Source: Gemmatimonadota bacterium
GTDB taxonomy: Bacteria > Gemmatimonadota > Gemmatimonadetes > Gemmatimonadales > GWC2-71-9
Assembly (NCBI GenBank): GCA_003221075.1
Contig: QHUF01000131.1
Coordinates: 1 to 8,288, forward strand
Length of the DNA stretch: 8,288 nucleotides
Direction: 5' to 3'
Shown one piece after another: positions 6,039 through 8,288 of the stretch. Under the pieces are notes generated by a model. That model did not search any database and was not told the origin of the DNA. It saw nothing but the letters and a program-made list of their open reading frames with translations. Numbering within the stretch: position 1 is the first letter of the stretch; the number at the start of each line of letters is the position of its first letter. The translations under genes and the position numbers were made by a program.

Positions 6039-7738
6039 TGTAGTCGTATCACATTCAGGCGCGGCAGCGTCGCGGGGTTGATCGGTGCGCCGTTCAGCGC
6101 GGTGAAGCTGAGCGTGAAGCCCGGATCGCCAGCGGGTTGAGTGGCGAAAAGATAGATCCCCGACCCCGCGCGGAGCGTTGCGCTCAAGTTTATCACGCGC
6201 CCCGCCCTGGTGGGGGGCACAAGCGGATACGGCTTCTGGAAATGGTTATCCTGGGCGTTGAGCGACGCATACACCGCGTGGAGATTCCACGAATCGTACT
6301 TGAGCTCCGGCGACACCCCGCCGCCATCGGTGAGGTAGTTCGCCAGCGCCCAACGGCTGACGACGGTCGGGAAGGGATCGCCCGTGACCGTCGCGATGTT
6401 TTGCGCGCCGGTCTGCGCCGTGCCGACCAACGACCGGGTCAGAGTGTTCCAGGCGGCGCTCGTGCTACCGGCCGCATACCGGTCAACTGTGTAGCGGACG
6501 AAGAGCCACGCGGCGCCCCGCTCCGCCAGCGAACCGATCCCCGTCGTCGGCAACAGAAAATGCACGCCGGTCGAATCCACGAGGTAATCGTATGCGTCGA
6601 GGAGATCGCCGATGTAGAAGCGACACTCCGTCGTGGTAACAGGAGTGACGATGCAATCGCTGACCTGTGCGTCAGGCGTGGTTGCATAGCTCCGTCCCCC
6701 CAGCTCCTCGGCATAATGCGACAACCCTTCGTTCAACCACAGAACCTCGCCCGTACCACCACGCACCAACACGTGCTGATTGAAGCTGATCATATGCTGG
6801 AACTCGTGGACGAACGTCACCGGCACGAACCTCTCCACATCCAACGTGGAATGGGAGCAACTGAGGGTGCCGCCGGGATCGGCGACGATCGAATAGAAAA
6901 CCTCTCCCTTGTTGGAGCGTGAATCGTTCCGGAATGCCGGATCGAGATCGAAGCCGAAAAAGAATCCCGCCACGAAGGCGCCGCCGCTGGCGTTGCACTC
7001 GTTCCTAGTCACCAGCTTGTTGACCGTGTTGGTCATCAGGACGAGCACGACGGTGTTGGAATCGATGTCCGATTCTCGCCCGAACGCGGCGGTATCGATC
7101 GCGTAGAGCCGCTGATCGAATGTGGTGGCGATACTGGCGAGCGCGGTCGAATCGAGTCCGCCGGCGGGAGCCAGCGTATCGACGAAAATGGCGACCTTGC
7201 CGTTGAGGGCACGTACGCGCGCGCCCACTCTGTCAAAACGCGAGCAGTCCGTCGTGGCGCACACTTGGAACGTGCGCAGGGCGTTCATCGACGGCGGAGC
7301 CGCCGCGCTCGACGCCTGGGGCCTTCTCCCCCCGCCAGATTCGGGAGCAAAGCCCCACGAGCGCCGCTCATCGCCTAAGCGCAGGTAGGTGTGGAAGCGC
7401 TCCGCGGGACTCAGCTCGGCGGCTGGTTGGACTGGGGCTGACGGCGCGGGGAGGATCGTATCCCCGTGGAGCCGGAAGGCCGCCGTTTGACCCGGAATCC
7501 CCGATGTGAGCTGCGGAACGATCAGATACTCGGCCGCAAGCGCGGCCGTTGCCGGAAAGACCGAGCATCCAGAAACGGGACCGGGGTCGATCGAGACGTA
7601 CTGACCGACCGATAAGGTCACGGCCGCGTCCGCGGCCGTACAGCGCCGGATCGGCGGCGCCGTGCCGCTGCTACAAGCCCCGACTACCCCCGCTATCCCC
7701 AGCAAAGAGCTCAACCGTACCAGGTGTTTGCCGAGCAT
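6035..7738 (-). CDS. Lipoprotein zinc metallopeptidase, M30 (hyicolysin)-like
   Basis: Predicted secreted, lipid-anchored protease of 567 residues. It begins MLGKHLVRLSSLLG and has a lipobox ending V-G-A-C, so Cys22 would be acylated. The middle of the protein carries the metal site: VHEFQHMISFN with His311, Glu312 and His315, followed by WLNEGLSHYAEE with Glu337, the arrangement of M30 hyicolysin-type peptidases. Residues ~25-150 are Pro/Ala-rich and variable; six to eight scattered Cys residues could pair as disulphides. The C-terminal ~90 residues look like a beta-rich domain (NLSATLRAGSGIYLFAT). The start at 7738 is preceded by AGAGGAGG and gives a clean lipoprotein signal; upstream codons belong to the antiporter frame region. 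It overlaps the antiporter by 68 bases and the PorV-like gene by 4. The natural substrate is unknown. Confidence 0.85.
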   Translation of the reverse strand: MLGKHLVRLSSLLGIAGVVGACSSGTAPPIRRCTAADAAVTLSVGQYVSIDPGPVSGCSVFPATAALAAEYLIVPQLTSGIPGQTAAFRLHGDTILPAPSAPVQPAAELSPAERFHTYLRLGDERRSWGFAPESGGGRRPQASSAAAPPSMNALRTFQVCATTDCSRFDRVGARVRALNGKVAIFVDTLAPAGGLDSTALASIATTFDQRLYAIDTAAFGRESDIDSNTVVLVLMTNTVNKLVTRNECNASGGAFVAGFFFGFDLDPAFRNDSRSNKGEVFYSIVADPGGTLSCSHSTLDVERFVPVTFVHEFQHMISFNQHVLVRGGTGEVLWLNEGLSHYAEELGGRSYATTPDAQVSDCIVTPVTTTECRFYIGDLLDAYDYLVDSTGVHFLLPTTGIGSLAERGAAWLFVRYTVDRYAAGSTSAAWNTLTRSLVGTAQTGAQNIATVTGDPFPTVVSRWALANYLTDGGGVSPELKYDSWNLHAVYASLNAQDNHFQKPYPLVPPTRAGRVINLSATLRAGSGIYLFATQPAGDPGFTLSFTALNGAPINPATLPRLNVIRLQ

Positions 7739-8288
7739 GCGCCTCCTCTGTGACTTCACCGGTGCGACGTAGCACCCATTGGAAGCAGATCGGCCCGGCC
7801 AGCTGGTGCACGCCAATCATCGCCACGAGCAGCGCTTCCAGCGAGACATTCCATTCCGGAAACGCCCGTCGCAACACCGCGGCGAGCGTGAACGCCAATC
7901 CACCCTGCGAAACGAACCCCAGCCACCCATACCTGGCCCAGACGTCGCCGACCGCGGGGTGACGGCCCGCCCAGCGCAAACCGCCCCACAGACCGACGGC
8001 CCGCAATCCCACGAGGAGCAGCACCCATGGCCACATGTCCCCCAGCACCTCGAATTGCAGCCCGCTCCCGGCGAGCGCAAAAAATACGACATAGACCGGT
8101 ATCGCGCATCGCTTGAGCTCGTCTCGCACGCGCTCGCCCTCACGAGGCACGGTGTTGCGGAGCGCGCAGCCGGCGGCGAGCGCCACCAGCACCGGCTCCA
8201 GGCCGCTCAGTCGGACCGCCTGGGAGATGATGAAGGCGATCACGACGAGCAGCCAGGCAAGGCGATCGTGGATGACCCGGAGGTACTG
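7671..8288 (-). CDS. Cation/proton antiporter (CPA-type), N-terminus outside window
   Basis: The last 205 residues of a membrane exchanger that enters from the right edge already in frame (QYLRVIHDRLAWLLV...). At least four or five hydrophobic segments alternate with short charged loops; motifs such as CAIPVYVVFFALAGSGLQ and YGWLGFVSQGGLAFTLAAVL are typical of the Na+/H+ exchanger fold of the CPA2/KefB-like group, where the second lies near the ion-binding helices. Such proteins exchange Na+ or K+ for H+ across the inner membrane. The last ~26 residues (EVTEEAHARQTPGTVELF...) are hydrophilic, lie beyond the expected end of the transport domain, and overprint the start of the lipoprotein gene. 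The ion specificity and any N-terminal domains cannot be seen. It is the first gene in view of the four-gene minus-strand operon. Confidence 0.87.
   Translation of the reverse strand, partial: QYLRVIHDRLAWLLVVIAFIISQAVRLSGLEPVLVALAAGCALRNTVPREGERVRDELKRCAIPVYVVFFALAGSGLQFEVLGDMWPWVLLLVGLRAVGLWGGLRWAGRHPAVGDVWARYGWLGFVSQGGLAFTLAAVLRRAFPEWNVSLEALLVAMIGVHQLAGPICFQWVLRRTGEVTEEAHARQTPGTVELFAGDSGGSRGL
7742..7749 (-). promoter_or_regulatory. Shine-Dalgarno sequence of the lipoprotein gene, inside the antiporter frame
   Basis: AGAGGAGG on the minus strand ends 3 bases before the ATG at 7738 (6 bases if the first AGAGG pairs). It encodes part of the antiporter's V-T-E-E residues. It is the only strong ribosome binding site in the window and decides the lipoprotein start. 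It suggests independent initiation in addition to coupling. Confidence 0.7.

Noticed and set aside
6137..6922. Plus-strand open frame of 261 codons opposite the lipoprotein peptidase
   Set aside because: Antisense to the HEFQH/NEG-containing gene; no motifs of its own.
7739..7816. Longer lipoprotein start at 7816
   Set aside because: The extra 26 residues (Cys/Trp/Arg-rich) would bury the lipoprotein signal; a strong Shine-Dalgarno sequence and a lipobox at the right distance favour 7738.

Overview
This is a compact, G+C-rich bacterial window (about two-thirds G+C by eye) with no RNA genes and no CRISPR array. The gene content suggests a Gram-negative, soil-type bacterium of the Gemmatimonadota/FCB kind: an outer-membrane PorV/PorQ-type barrel, a lipoprotein metallopeptidase of the hyicolysin type, a COG4324-type membrane aminopeptidase, and starts that lack Shine-Dalgarno sequences. 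That placement is an inference from family content, not a marker-gene result.

Layout. Positions 1-1031 (minus) hold the N-terminal three quarters of an M20-family dipeptidase that runs off the left edge. It diverges, across only 68 bases, from a TPR-repeat protein on the plus strand (1100-2227). A 91-base gap full of perfect palindromes follows, then gdhA, a complete glutamate dehydrogenase (plus, 2319-3593). The right half is a minus-strand operon reading leftwards: a CPA-type cation/proton antiporter (C-terminal part, entering from the right edge), an M30-like lipoprotein metallopeptidase, a PorV/PorQ-like outer-membrane protein and a membrane-anchored HExxH aminopeptidase. All junctions in this operon overlap (68, 4 and 13 bases), so the genes are probably transcribed together and translationally coupled.

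Between the convergent ends of gdhA and the operon (3594-3978) lies the most unusual object. A truncated S23/four-helix-bundle gene fragment is bracketed by arrays of a 28-base repeat in inverted orientation (two copies on the left, three on the right), and the right array touches the aminopeptidase stop codon. It looks like a small mobile or MITE-like element, or the scar of one. A second set of inverted tandem octamers lies inside the signal-peptide coding region of the PorV-like gene.

Functionally the window leans towards peptide and amino-acid catabolism: three peptidases in different cell compartments (cytosolic M20, surface/periplasmic lipoprotein, membrane-anchored aminopeptidase) plus glutamate dehydrogenase, which feeds amino-acid carbon into the TCA cycle. 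That these genes act together is inference from proximity.
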